Positions 25,194 through 33,960 of a stretch of 64,000 nucleotides of DNA are shown in pieces. The notes below the pieces were generated by a model. The model ran no database searches. It was not told the origin of the DNA and worked only from the letters and a program-made list of their open reading frames with translations. Within the stretch, counting starts at the first letter, position 1. Each line of letters starts with the position of its first letter. The translations under genes were made by a program, and so were the position numbers. Source of the DNA: Emticicia oligotrophica DSM 17448 (lineage in GTDB: Bacteria > Bacteroidota > Bacteroidia > Cytophagales > Spirosomataceae). The DNA lies in the NCBI RefSeq assembly GCF_000263195.1, contig NC_018748.1, positions 3,038,001-3,102,000 of the forward strand, written 5' to 3'.

Positions 25194-25511
25194 TTTAATT
25201 TTTGCTTTGGTAGAATGACTGAATTTGAACTTTTTTTTCCTTTGAAATTATTTTGGACGAATTTAGTCATAATTTTGTCAAAAGCATCGTATTATTTATT
25301 CAAATGATTTAAAACAAGACACTAAAATTAAAAAAGTTTTTTTGTGACACTAAGTTTTATTAAACTATGAATGATTAAGTTTTAATTGATACTTAATATA
25401 CAGCAAATATTTTACAATAAATTTAACATTAGATACGCAAATACTGTAAAGACAAAGCCATCAACTGAAATGATTTTATTTCAGTTGATGAACAATTGTT
25501 TATTTTTATTT
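25194..25511. other. Upstream region of the CHAT operon with a hairpin
   Basis: A 318-bp AT-rich gap. It holds a 12-bp inverted repeat, CATCAACTGAAA (25459-25470) and TTTCAGTTGATG (25479-25490), close to the IS left end. No consensus -7 box is seen for the leftward operon, and there is no open frame. Confidence 0.5.
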
Positions 25512-25514
25512 AAT

Positions 25515-26437
25515 GAACTTGTTTAGGATTAACTTTTATATTTAATTTTTCGTAAAAAACGAACTGAGAATGCCAATAAATTTAAAGCCACCCAGTTAAT
25601 TGCTTTCGTTTCAAACCTGACAAGTAATGCTTTGAAACTATCCATCCAAGCATTAGCGTGCTCAATGAGTACTCGTCGTTTGTATAACTCTTCATCAAAA
25701 TGCTGATATTCAGTAGATTGATTTTCTATTTTGTTATTTCGAGAATTAACATCAATATTGGCTTCAATTTCTTTATTTTTACAAATTTGACGAAATTCTT
25801 TGCTATCGAATCCAGCATCAGCATTTAGAAAAAGGCCTCTGAGATTAATTCCTGCTTTTATGAGCATTTGACACAGTTCTTCAAAGAGTTCCTGAATATT
25901 ATAAAGGTCGTTGTGTTTTCCTTCTTGTGGGCTGGCACATGCCAACATTTGTCCCTGATTATCAGCTAAAAAGAGCAAATTAGTTGTTTTTGATGCTTTT
26001 CGACCTTGATACCCAACAGCTTCACCTCCACGTTTGGCAAGTGTATGACTACCATCAAGTTGGATACAAGATAAGTCTAAATATGAATAGTTTGATGCTA
26101 AAATATTTATCCAAACTTTTGTCCAAGAGCCGTCCTTGACCCATTCATTAAAGTGATAATAGACTCCTTGCCATGTTAAAACCTTATTATTAAAAAATTG
26201 CTTTACTGGCAGTTGACGCCATTGACAACCTGTTTTCAAACGATATAAAATTGCTGAAACAATAGCTGTCAACTGTTCTATTTCACACTCTTTTCCACGT
26301 AAACCAATACTTAAATTTGGTAATATATATTGTTCAATCGTATTTTTACTCAAGATTTCCACTGTAGGTCTTTTTGATGATTCGCACCACAAAATTCAAC
26401 CTATTTTGGGAATCTTTTTATAATACTAAACAACCTC
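25515..26437 (-). mobile_element. IS5-family insertion sequence, copy 1 (923 bp)
   Basis: The ends were fixed by comparing this element with the second copy at 42200-43122. Terminal inverted repeats are 17 bp with 3 mismatches: GAACTTGTTTAGGATTA at the left and, reading inward from the right, GAGGTTGTTTAGTATTA. A 3-bp duplication AAT flanks the element (25512-25514 and 26438-26440). One transposase gene on the minus strand fills it. Both copies look identical by eye, so transposition was recent. It sits in the intergenic region between the CHAT operon and the sigma-factor operon. Confidence 0.93.
25529..26392 (-). CDS. IS5-family DDE transposase, copy 1
   Basis: A 287-residue single-frame transposase. 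The N-terminal region (about 15-120) resembles the DUF4096-type DNA-binding domain of IS5/IS427 elements, with LYRLKTGCQWRQLP. The DDE catalytic residues lie in IQLDGSH (first Asp), FLNADAGFD (second Asp) and RRVLIEHANAWMD (Glu), the usual IS5 pattern. No frameshift is needed. The predicted protein is identical to that of copy 2, so the element is probably still active. It catalyses cut-and-paste transposition of its own element. Confidence 0.93.
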   Translation of the reverse strand: MWCESSKRPTVEILSKNTIEQYILPNLSIGLRGKECEIEQLTAIVSAILYRLKTGCQWRQLPVKQFFNNKVLTWQGVYYHFNEWVKDGSWTKVWINILASNYSYLDLSCIQLDGSHTLAKRGGEAVGYQGRKASKTTNLLFLADNQGQMLACASPQEGKHNDLYNIQELFEELCQMLIKAGINLRGLFLNADAGFDSKEFRQICKNKEIEANIDVNSRNNKIENQSTEYQHFDEELYKRRVLIEHANAWMDSFKALLVRFETKAINWVALNLLAFSVRFLRKIKYKS

Positions 26438-26440
26438 AAT

Positions 26441-27199
26441 GTTTAGTTGTGCTTATTAGACTGAAGATTAGCCTAAAATGAATTTATTTAGGCCAATCGT
26501 TAATGTTTTGCTTGAGTCTTCAAGTATCCTGCAGAAAGATTTTTCTGAAGGAACTCTTCTAGGTTTCAGAGAACCTATTTGAATAAGGTGAAGTTGTGTG
26601 GAGTCTAGTATAACAAAAGTTGTTGTTCTGTTATGGTTAATTCAATAAGGTGTGAAAATTTGTTTTTCACAATTCAATAGACCTAAAGCAATAAATTAAT
26701 GAACTTATACTCCAAGTATTTTAGGATGAAGTTTTCATGGCTTTAAAGTTTTAATCAGCATCCTATACTCTTTTATAGATTTTTAGGAAATTTTATTATA
26801 ATTAGTTTTCATACTCATTAATATCAGTCATATACTTGGATGTAACCTTCGTAATTGATTTTTTTTAATATTTTTTTGAAAATTGTTCAAACTTTCTTTA
26901 AGTGTCTGACTATCAATGACTGAGTATTGTTGAAAAATATACCGTCTAATAAAAAATAAAAAGTTTTTGCGTAGGAAAATTGTTTATGAAGTTCTACGGC
27001 TCGACTTTTGTTAATGCATTTTTTAGGTTAAAAATGTTAAAAAATGAGTAGCTTTGTAAATTGAGTAATAAAATAGTTATTTGAATGATATTCAAATGAT
27101 AAATTCACACTTTCCGGGCAAGTTTTAGATTAAACCTTTTAAAAAAAATATCTAAGTGAGGTTACATTTAACAGACTCGTTGATATTAAATAAAAGAAG
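26441..27199. other. Long AT-rich intergenic region upstream of the sigma-factor gene
   Basis: A 759-bp non-coding stretch between IS copy 1 and the sigma factor. I found no open frame, RNA gene or recognisable pseudogene. Apart from a -7 box at 27049-27056 it holds only short inverted words, such as GTGAAAA/TTTTCAC near 26655. It is unusually long for this genome and could hold regulatory sites or a degraded gene. Confidence 0.5.
27049..27056 (+). promoter_or_regulatory. Candidate -7 box for the sigma-factor operon
   Basis: TAGCTTTG matches TAnnTTTG exactly. It implies a leader of about 135 nt before the ATG at 27200. No TTTG lies at the ideal -33 spacing, so an activator or an alternative sigma factor may be needed. 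Confidence 0.4.
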
Positions 27200-27802
27200 A
27201 TGAATTTTAGTTTTTCAAAACAATGGAGTGACCAAGCAATTGTGGAGGGTATCCTTGCAGGAGGACGCCAAGAACATGATGCATTAATTGCCCTGTATAA
27301 AAAATTCCATATTTCATTAGAACGCTTTATTACTCATCGTAGCTCTGGCCGAGATTATGCCAAACAACCAGAAGATATTATATGGGAGGCAATCGAAGCT
27401 TTTGTAATCAATGTAAAAAAAGAATCCTACAATATAAAAGACGCTTCATTAGAAACATATTTAAAAAGTATTTGTAAAAACCTATGGTTTCGATATATTT
27501 CATCAGAAGCTTCACGCGATGAACGTCAAACTAAATATATGTTGGATTGGGATGAACTTGACGAAGATGTAAGCGAAACACTGATTGAAAAAGAAAATTG
27601 GTCGTATTACATAGATTTAGTTAATAAAGCGGGTAAAAATTGTAGATTAATATTAGATATGCGTTTGGTTGATGGTTTATCTATGCAAGAAATTTCACAA
27701 AAATTAATAAATGAAGGTATTTTTGAAAATGACCAAACAGTTCGAAATACCAAGAGCAAATGCTTAAAGAAAATAATGGAAATGATAAATTTGAACTTCT
27801 AA
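27200..27802 (+). CDS. Sigma-70 family (ECF-like) RNA polymerase sigma factor
   Basis: A 200-residue sigma factor. Region 2 spans about residues 15-100, with ALIALYKKFHISLERFI and a DIIWEAIEAFVINVKK stretch, then LETYLKSICKNLWFRYI as in ECF region 2.3-2.4. Region 4 (about 130-195) holds the helix-turn-helix LVDGLSMQEISQKLI and NTKSKCLKKI. This divergent form is frequent in Cytophagales, often near TPR or CHAT genes. It is 14 bp upstream of a putative anti-sigma gene in the same direction, the standard ECF arrangement. Its regulon may include the CHAT operon transcribed away from it on the other side of the IS; this is inference. Confidence 0.85.
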   Translation: MNFSFSKQWSDQAIVEGILAGGRQEHDALIALYKKFHISLERFITHRSSGRDYAKQPEDIIWEAIEAFVINVKKESYNIKDASLETYLKSICKNLWFRYISSEASRDERQTKYMLDWDELDEDVSETLIEKENWSYYIDLVNKAGKNCRLILDMRLVDGLSMQEISQKLINEGIFENDQTVRNTKSKCLKKIMEMINLNF

Positions 27803-27816
27803 TCTAAAATAAATTC

Positions 27817-28449
27817 ATGACTGACCTTTTACAAGAGCAAATAGAGGATTACGTGATAGGTGTGATGTCGGAAATCGATAAAGTTAGCTTTGAGGAAAAG
27901 ATAAAATCTGATTCACAGCTTCAAAGACAGGTATCCGAAACTCAACTTTTGCGTGAAATCTTAATTCGAAGCCGAATCCGCTCGAATATAAATGCTGTTC
28001 GTAAAGAGATTAAGGCCCCTTCAAAGGGTAGAGGAATAATGCTGACACTCGGTAGCTTTGCTGCTGCAGCGAGTATTTTATTATTCATGTTATCTTCGCC
28101 TTTGGTACTTACCTCACATGAATTTAGCTATCGTGGCGAATCTACTTCTGTTAGCCCAATAACTCAATCGCGAGCAAATGATTTTGAGCATGCACAAGCA
28201 CTAATTAATAAAGGAACAAATCCTAAAGAGGCTATCAAACTTTTAGAACCATTGGCGTATAATTCGGAAGTTAGCTCGAATTATCAGCGTAATTCTAAGT
28301 GGATGTTGGTCATAGCTTATCTTCAAACGGATGAACCTGATAAAGCCGAAAAGGTTTTTGGAGAAATAAAGTGTGAAGGAGATGAATGTCCGTATTCGTT
28401 TTGGGAAAAGACCAAAGTAAAATGGCAGATATTTTGGGCTAAGCATTGA
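27817..28449 (+). CDS. Putative anti-sigma factor (single-pass, TPR-like periplasmic part)
   Basis: A 210-residue protein. The N-terminal ~65 residues (LLQEQIEDYVIGVMSEIDKVSFEE) are helical and resemble the anti-sigma N-terminus in Bacteroidota. One membrane span lies at about residues 75-93 (MLTLGSFAAAASILLFMLS). The C-terminal ~110 residues outside the membrane contain TPR-like helices (AQALINKGTNPKEAIKLLEPL and later YLQTDEPDKAEKVF) and a GEIKCEGDECPYSFW segment with two cysteines. Position 14 bp after a sigma-factor gene and topology suggest it holds the sigma factor inactive and senses an envelope signal. No classical zinc anti-sigma motif is present, so the call is from context. Confidence 0.7.
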   Translation: MTDLLQEQIEDYVIGVMSEIDKVSFEEKIKSDSQLQRQVSETQLLREILIRSRIRSNINAVRKEIKAPSKGRGIMLTLGSFAAAASILLFMLSSPLVLTSHEFSYRGESTSVSPITQSRANDFEHAQALINKGTNPKEAIKLLEPLAYNSEVSSNYQRNSKWMLVIAYLQTDEPDKAEKVFGEIKCEGDECPYSFWEKTKVKWQIFWAKH

Positions 28450-28458
28450 AAAAATGCC

Positions 28459-28466
28459 TACTTTTG
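28459..28466 (+). promoter_or_regulatory. Bacteroidota -7 box for ispF
   Basis: TACTTTTG is an exact TAnnTTTG match 22 bp upstream of the ispF ATG and 9 bp after the preceding stop codon, so ispF is transcribed separately. Confidence 0.6.
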
Positions 28467-28488
28467 CCAAAAATGAATTTAAAATTTT

Positions 28489-28965
28489 ATGAATATTAGA
28501 ATAGGACAAGGCTATGACGTACACCAATTAGCAGAAGGTTATGATTTATGCATTGGTGGTATAAAAATTCCACATACAGTTGGTTCAGTTGGTCATTCGG
28601 ATGCCGATGTTTTGCTTCACGCAATGTGCGATGCACTTTTAGGGGCAGCAGCAATGGGCGATATTGGTAAACATTTCAAAAATACTGACCCTCGTTGGAA
28701 AGGTATAGATAGCAAGGTTTTATTGAAAATTGTAGTTGAAATGTTGGCAAAAGAAGGTTATAAAATCGGGAATATAGATTCTACCGTTTGTTTACAAGAA
28801 CCTAAAATCGGAAAGTATATTCCAGAAATGATTAAGGCGATTTCAGAAGTAACAGGTTTGCCAGAAAACTGTATTTCAATAAAAGCCACAACTACTGAAG
28901 AGATGGGATTTGTAGGCCATAAAGAAGGTCTAGATGCCCATGCTATTGCTTTGATATATAAATGA
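28489..28965 (+). CDS. ispF: 2-C-methyl-D-erythritol 2,4-cyclodiphosphate synthase
   Basis: Fifth enzyme of the MEP isoprenoid pathway: it converts CDP-methylerythritol 2-phosphate to the cyclic 2,4-diphosphate with release of CMP. The 158-residue protein has the family N-terminus RIGQGYDVHQL with the zinc ligands Asp8 and His10, a third zinc His in the SDADVLLHAMCDALLGA block, and the C-terminal IKATTTEEMGFVGHKEGLDAHA. Length is normal. It is a stand-alone gene here, not fused to ispD, with its own promoter box and a strong terminator. Confidence 0.97.
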   Translation: MNIRIGQGYDVHQLAEGYDLCIGGIKIPHTVGSVGHSDADVLLHAMCDALLGAAAMGDIGKHFKNTDPRWKGIDSKVLLKIVVEMLAKEGYKIGNIDSTVCLQEPKIGKYIPEMIKAISEVTGLPENCISIKATTTEEMGFVGHKEGLDAHAIALIYK

Positions 28966-28997
28966 TAATACAGGTTTGATATTTTTATGTTGTTTTT

Positions 28998-29036
28998 AAG
29001 GAAGGCTTCGCTTTAAGCGAAGCCTTCCTTTTTTAT
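28998..29036 (+). terminator. Terminator of ispF
   Basis: AAGGAAGGCTTCGCTT pairs with AAGCGAAGCCTTCCTT, then a T run. The same GGCTTCGC stem recurs in the hairpins at 30357-30398 (as GACTTCGC) and 52912-52940. Confidence 0.85.
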
Positions 29037-29205
29037 GATTACATCGCCAATTTTAAGCAGATTGTCGAAAACCTCAAGGCCACTATATGATTTTAGCTGT
29101 TTTTCTTTAAATTGCATAAAACATTTCTAGACACATCAAAGACTTAGTTAGGGGCAAAAGTTTATCCATAACTATGACTGGACATTTTAAAACCACCATT
29201 ATTTA

Positions 29206-30348
29206 ATGAAAAAACTTGCTTTTACTTTTGGCTTGTTACTGACTATCAGCTCTTTACAAGCTCAGCAAATCAAAATTGGTGATAATGCTGGAACGGTTAC
29301 TTTTGAAGAATACGAACCGAAATCTACACTTGTTGTACCAGGAAAGCCTATTACTAGAGCTAAATTCCCTTTTATTGATGTCCATAATCATCAGTGGGAA
29401 ATGAATAGTAAAGAGAATCTCCAAAAGCTTATTGTGGAGATGGATAAAATGAATATGGGCTTAATGGTAAACTTGAGTGGAAGAGGTTTTAATCAAGATG
29501 AAACTAAAAGTACAGCGGGTTTAGTTGAAATGATAAATGCCGTTAAGACCAATTATCCTACGCGTTTTGCTGTGTTTACAAATATTGATTTCTCAAAAAT
29601 TAATGAACCTGATTGGACAGCCAAAGCGGTAAAAACACTCGAAGAAGATGTGAAACTTCGTGGAGCAAAAGGCCTAAAAATCTATAAAAGCCTTGGTTTT
29701 AGCGTGAAAGATAATGGTAAATTAGTACCAGTTGATGACCCTCGTATTGACCCTATTTGGGCAAAAGCTGGTGAATTAGGAATACCTGTATTGATTCACA
29801 CCGCCGACCCAGCCTCTTTTTGGGACCCACTCAATGCTCAAAACGAGCGTTGGTTAGAATTAAAAACTCACCCAGGACGCAAGCGTGATGCGAGTCAAGG
29901 AAAGGATTTTTCATGGAAGCAGTTGATTGAGCAGCAGCACAATGTTTTCAGAAAACACCCAAAAACTACTTTTATTAATGCACACATGGGTTGGTATCCA
30001 AATAATTTAGCTAAACTTGATAGCCTGATGGATGCATTCCCGAATATGTATGCAGAAATCGGTGCGGTTATTGCCGAATTGGGTCGCCAACCAAGAATGG
30101 CCAAGAAATTCTTTGAAAAACGCCAAGATAGAATTCTTTTCGGAAAAGATTCTTGGGTTCCTGATGAATACCAAACCTACTTTAGAGTTTTAGAAAGTGA
30201 AGATGAGTATTTTCCTTATCATAAAAAATACCATGCATACTGGAGAATGTATGGCATGGGGCTTTCAGATGAGGTTTTAAAGAAAGTTTATTATAAAAAT
30301 GCCCTAAAAATTATTCCGGGCTTAGATAAATCTCAATTTCCTAAGTAA
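29206..30348 (+). CDS. Exported amidohydrolase (amidohydrolase_2 family)
   Basis: A 380-residue protein with a signal peptide (LAFTFGLLLTISSLQAQ) and an amidohydrolase_2 TIM barrel. Metal-binding elements are visible in order: FIDVHNHQ (about residues 61-68), KGLKIYKSLGF with a barrel lysine, VLIHTADP, TFINAHMGW, and the acidic ILFGKDSW near the end. This family includes decarboxylases and lactonases such as ACMSD and 2-pyrone-4,6-dicarboxylate hydrolase; the reaction cannot be fixed here. It lies 73 bp before an exported M20 hydrolase, with a hairpin between, so they may share a periplasmic catabolic role. Confident family, unknown substrate. Confidence 0.85.
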   Translation: MKKLAFTFGLLLTISSLQAQQIKIGDNAGTVTFEEYEPKSTLVVPGKPITRAKFPFIDVHNHQWEMNSKENLQKLIVEMDKMNMGLMVNLSGRGFNQDETKSTAGLVEMINAVKTNYPTRFAVFTNIDFSKINEPDWTAKAVKTLEEDVKLRGAKGLKIYKSLGFSVKDNGKLVPVDDPRIDPIWAKAGELGIPVLIHTADPASFWDPLNAQNERWLELKTHPGRKRDASQGKDFSWKQLIEQQHNVFRKHPKTTFINAHMGWYPNNLAKLDSLMDAFPNMYAEIGAVIAELGRQPRMAKKFFEKRQDRILFGKDSWVPDEYQTYFRVLESEDEYFPYHKKYHAYWRMYGMGLSDEVLKKVYYKNALKIIPGLDKSQFPK

Positions 30349-30356
30349 AACCTTTA

Positions 30357-30398
30357 AAGGAAGACTTCGCTCGAAGCGAAATCTTCCTTATTTTTTTA
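30357..30398 (+). terminator. Terminator of the amidohydrolase gene
   Basis: A hairpin of AAGGAAGACTTCGCT and AGCGAAATCTTCCTT around a 3-nt loop, with one bulged base, followed by a T run. It is related in sequence to the ispF terminator. Confidence 0.8.
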
Positions 30399-30421
30399 TT
30401 ATTACCTAAACTAAAATTAAC

Positions 30422-32026
30422 ATGAAAAAAACTTACCTCTTCATCATTGTGGGGCTATTGGCAAGTAGTATGAGTTTCGCTCAGAAAAAGAAAGCAGCCA
30501 CTGCTCCGCCCGACAAACTTGAACTTTTAAAACAGGAGGTCATTAAGAAAATTGACGACCGACAAAAGTTTACGCAAGAAGTAAACGATATGATTTTTAG
30601 TTTCGGTGAATTGGGCTTTCAAGAATACGAAACATCAAAGTATCTAACTAATTTACTCGAAAAAAATGGTTTTACGGTTGAAAGAGGTGTAGCCGGAATG
30701 CCAACCGCTTGGATTGCTAAATGGGGTTCTGGTAAGCCTGTAATCGCCATTGGTAGTGATATAGACTGTATACCGAAGGCTTCACAGAAACCTGGAGTTG
30801 CTTACAAAGACCCAATCGTAGAAGGTGCTCCCGGCCATGGTGAAGGGCATAATTCGGGTCAAGCTCTCAATATTACTGCTGCATTAGCATTGAAAGAATT
30901 AATGGAGCGTGAAAAGATTTCGGGTACATTAATGCTATGGCCAGGAGTAGCCGAAGAGCAAGTAGGTGCAAAGGCTATCTTTGTTCGTGAAGGTTATTTC
31001 AAAGATGTAGATGCTTGTATTTTTACCCACGTGGGTGATAATCTAGGTGTTTCATGGGGTGATGCAGGAAATAATGGACTCGTTTCGGTAAAATTTCATT
31101 TTGAAGGTGAGGCTGCCCACGCAGCGGGTGCTCCTTGGCGTGGAAGAAGTGCCTTAGATGCCGTTGAATTAATGGATATTGGTTGGAATTTCAAGCGTGA
31201 ACACTTGGAAACAACACAACGTTCGCATTATGTAATTTCTGATGGTGGCGACCAACCAAACGTTGTTCCATCGAAAGCTACTGTTTGGTATTATTTCCGT
31301 GACCGCACTTACCCAAGAATCAAAAAATTATTTGATAGTGGTATAAAGATAGCTGAAGGTGCAGCTATGATGACCGATACAAAGTTTACTTATGAAATTT
31401 TAGGTAGTGCTTGGCCAGGCCACTTCAATAAGCCTATTGCCGAAACAATGTATCAAAACATAAAGCGAGTTGGTTTACCACAATGGTCGGAGGATGACCA
31501 AAAGTTGGCAAAAGCTGCCCAAAAAGAATTGAAAGCTCCCAAAATTGAAGGATTAGCAACTAAACTTGATACGATGAGTGAGCCAGTATATTCACCAAAT
31601 ATTGTACGTCAAGGAGGTTCTGATGATATTGCGGATATTTCTTGGTCTTTGCCTACTGTGGTTTTACGTTATCCATCAAATATGCCAGGAATGCCGGGCC
31701 ACCATTGGGCAAATGCCATCACAATGGCTACTCCAATTGCACATAAAGGTTGTACTGCAGGAGCAAAGGCTGAAGCGTTGACAATCTTAGATATGCTATT
31801 TAAGCCAGAAATTATTAAAAATGCTTGGGAATACTATAACAAAGAGCAGACAAAAGAGATTAAATATACGCCATTAATCTCGAAAGATGATAAGCCAGCT
31901 ATTAAGCTCAACAAAGAAATTATGGAGAAGTTTCGCCCTGAAATGAGCAAGTATTATTATGACCCAACTAAATACAAAACGTATTTAGAACAATTAGGCA
32001 TTAAATATCCTACGGTAAAAGAGTAA
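30422..32026 (+). CDS. Exported M20-type amidohydrolase (AbgB-like)
   Basis: A 534-residue protein with a signal peptide (LFIIVGLLASSMSFAQ) and an M20/AbgB-type metallohydrolase fold. Metal-site motifs include AIGSDIDCIPKAS (DxD-like element), GHGEGHNSG (metal histidines) and the catalytic glutamate in GVAEEQVGAKAI. The lid/dimerisation domain starts at about FHFEGEAAHAAGAPWRGRSALDAVELM. The closest named relatives are aminobenzoyl-glutamate utilisation proteins and aminoacylases, which cleave N-acyl amino acids or peptides. The C-terminal tail (about 480-534) extends beyond the minimal domain. It is probably periplasmic. Substrate unknown. Confidence 0.87.
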   Translation: MKKTYLFIIVGLLASSMSFAQKKKAATAPPDKLELLKQEVIKKIDDRQKFTQEVNDMIFSFGELGFQEYETSKYLTNLLEKNGFTVERGVAGMPTAWIAKWGSGKPVIAIGSDIDCIPKASQKPGVAYKDPIVEGAPGHGEGHNSGQALNITAALALKELMEREKISGTLMLWPGVAEEQVGAKAIFVREGYFKDVDACIFTHVGDNLGVSWGDAGNNGLVSVKFHFEGEAAHAAGAPWRGRSALDAVELMDIGWNFKREHLETTQRSHYVISDGGDQPNVVPSKATVWYYFRDRTYPRIKKLFDSGIKIAEGAAMMTDTKFTYEILGSAWPGHFNKPIAETMYQNIKRVGLPQWSEDDQKLAKAAQKELKAPKIEGLATKLDTMSEPVYSPNIVRQGGSDDIADISWSLPTVVLRYPSNMPGMPGHHWANAITMATPIAHKGCTAGAKAEALTILDMLFKPEIIKNAWEYYNKEQTKEIKYTPLISKDDKPAIKLNKEIMEKFRPEMSKYYYDPTKYKTYLEQLGIKYPTVKE

Positions 32027-32040
32027 ATATGATTTGATTC

Positions 32041-32076
32041 AAATTGCAGTCTTCATTGGATAGAAGACTGCAATTT
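32041..32076. terminator. Hairpin between convergent genes
   Basis: AAATTGCAGTCTT and AAGACTGCAATTT form a perfect 13-bp stem around a 10-nt loop, placed between two convergent stop codons. It probably serves both directions. Confidence 0.8.
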
Positions 32077-32084
32077 GTTTAATA

Positions 32085-32489
32085 TTAATCTTCTGGAAAA
32101 GGAACAAAAACAAATCCCGCAAATTCTGCTTCAATTACAAATAGGCAGCAATATTCATCGGCATTTTTGTAGTTTTCTTTGAATAACTCAATTGATTCTT
32201 CTCCAATTAGTTTTCGTTGCACAAATTCATCTAAAAATGATGCTTTGTAATCGAATTGAGTATCGAAATCAAGTCGTGTGAATAGCATTTGTCCAACCTC
32301 AACCATCGTACGGTTCACGACAAAAATAGGATAATCTGAAAAACCACGCTTACGAATTTGATAAGAAGCTTCTTTTAGATGGTCGGCAACTTTAATAAAA
32401 TCCGATGCAATTTCACCCATAATCTTCCTATCGAGTTCGGGAGAGTTTACATCATCTAATATGGTATTTTCGTTTGAATGAGAAGTCAT
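32085..32489 (-). CDS. Hypothetical cytoplasmic protein
   Basis: A 134-residue acidic protein that I do not recognise. The frame extends to a GTG at 32588, but a -7 box at 32516-32523 lies inside that extension and the ATG at 32489 then gives a leader of about 20 nt. The N-terminus is TSHSNENTILDDVNSPEL and the body looks helical (SDFIKVADHLKEASYQIRKR) with a beta-rich end (CCLFVIEAEFAGFVFVPFPE). No signal peptide, membrane span or catalytic motif is visible. Neighbours give no hint of function. Confidence 0.65.
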   Translation of the reverse strand: MTSHSNENTILDDVNSPELDRKIMGEIASDFIKVADHLKEASYQIRKRGFSDYPIFVVNRTMVEVGQMLFTRLDFDTQFDYKASFLDEFVQRKLIGEESIELFKENYKNADEYCCLFVIEAEFAGFVFVPFPED

Positions 32490-32515
32490 ATTTCTAAGAA
32501 AATTTAATTTTTGTA

Positions 32516-32523
32516 CAAAATTA
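32516..32523 (-). promoter_or_regulatory. Bacteroidota -7 box for the 32085-32489 gene
   Basis: Reads TAATTTTG on the minus strand, an exact TAnnTTTG match, 26 bp upstream of the ATG at 32489. It decides between the two possible starts. Confidence 0.45.
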
Positions 32524-32689
32524 ATGAAACTATGCGTATTGAAAAACAAACCAATTTTTGACTGAATAAATTCAATATCGAACTTCACACAAAAAATTTA
32601 AAAAGTAATTTTTAGGCTAAGCTATTCGTTATAATTATTCATAGCTTCTTTTTTTTTGCACTATTTATTACACAAACTACCATGAATCT

Positions 32690-33889
32690 ATGACAACTAC
32701 AATCATTATCACCCTTTGTATTCTATTACTTTTAGCTTATATATTTGATATTACATCGGCCAAAACAAAAGTTCCTTCTGTCATTCTTTTGTTAATATTA
32801 GGTTGGTTGGTGCGTCAGAGTACCGATTTTTTTGAGCTAAAAGTACCTAATCTCAACGTTATTTTACCTGTTTTAGGTACTGTTGGCTTGATTTTAATCG
32901 TATTAGAAGGTTCATTAGAGTTAGAATTGAATCGTTCGAAATTTCCAATGATAGGTAAGTCTTCGGTGATTGCCTTAGTACCAATGCTTATTTTTAGTTT
33001 TGCATTGGCAGCTTGTTTTCAATATTTTGGAGAAAGTTCTTTTAAAATTGCTTTAGCAAATGCAATTCCACTAGGTATCATCAGTAGTGCGATTGCGATT
33101 CCGAGTGCGAGAAATTTATCGGTTGAAAAACGTGAGTTTATCACTTATGAAAGTAGTCTTTCGGATATTTATGGTGTAATTTTCTTTAATTTTATTACTT
33201 TAAACGATAATATTGGCTCTGAATCAGTAGGCCATTTTTTATTGGAATTATTGCTGATTGTTGTTATCTCGTTTGTTGCTACTTTAGGTTTGGCCTATTT
33301 GCTGGGGCGAATTAAACATCACGTAAAATACGTACCTATCATCTTACTGGTGGTTTTGATTTACAGTATTTCGAAGGTATATCACTTGCCTGCTTTGATT
33401 TTTATTTTACTTTTTGGTTTATTTTTGGGTAATCTCGATGAGTTGAAAAGTTTTAAACTCATTGAAAGACTAAAACCTGATATTTTAGATAAAGAAGTAC
33501 ATAAGTTTGGAGAATTAACCACCGAAATCGCATTTTTGATTAGAGCATTATTCTTTCTATTATTTGGTTTTTTGATTGAAACTTTAGAAATTTTAAATAC
33601 GGATACCATCATTTGGGCGTTCGGAATAGTATTGGGTATTTATTTCCTTAGAGGATTACAACTCTATGCGATGAAAATTCCTTTAAAGCCTATTATCTTT
33701 ATTGCACCTAGAGGTTTGATAACTATTCTACTGTTTTTATCAATTCCACTGGGGCAAAATATTAGTTTAGCCAATAAATCATTGATTATTCAAGTAATTA
33801 TTCTAACTGCATTGGTTATGATGTTTGGGCTGATGCAGGTTAAAAATGAAGATTCAGAAACTGTAGACATCAATCGTTCTGAATTTTGA
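32690..33889 (+). CDS. Cation:proton antiporter (NhaP/CPA-type)
   Basis: A 399-residue membrane protein with about 12 spans. The N-terminal KVPSVILLLILGWLV and the PLGIISSAIAIPSA block, where CPA exchangers carry the ion-binding unwound helix, support a monovalent cation:proton antiporter. Acidic residues in YESSLSDIYGV, the equivalent of the ion-binding helix, and Arg-rich positions such as IAPRGLITILLF (a typical APRG motif) fit the CPA1/NhaP group. There is only a short cytoplasmic tail (about 20 residues) and no TrkA-C domain. It likely exports Na+ or K+ in exchange for protons at the inner membrane. Single gene. Confidence 0.85.
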   Translation: MTTTIIITLCILLLLAYIFDITSAKTKVPSVILLLILGWLVRQSTDFFELKVPNLNVILPVLGTVGLILIVLEGSLELELNRSKFPMIGKSSVIALVPMLIFSFALAACFQYFGESSFKIALANAIPLGIISSAIAIPSARNLSVEKREFITYESSLSDIYGVIFFNFITLNDNIGSESVGHFLLELLLIVVISFVATLGLAYLLGRIKHHVKYVPIILLVVLIYSISKVYHLPALIFILLFGLFLGNLDELKSFKLIERLKPDILDKEVHKFGELTTEIAFLIRALFFLLFGFLIETLEILNTDTIIWAFGIVLGIYFLRGLQLYAMKIPLKPIIFIAPRGLITILLFLSIPLGQNISLANKSLIIQVIILTALVMMFGLMQVKNEDSETVDINRSEF

Positions 33890-33960
33890 AAGTAACTTCA
33901 CCTATGGTTGTCGTTTAGGCAAAAACGCCATTTTTATTGAAGATTACTTTGTATTTAGAG

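Noticed and set aside
26441-27199. A decayed gene or non-coding RNA in the long gap before the sigma factor
   Set aside because: No frame longer than a few dozen codons, no recognisable motif and no compact stable structure by eye; kept only as an unexplained gap.
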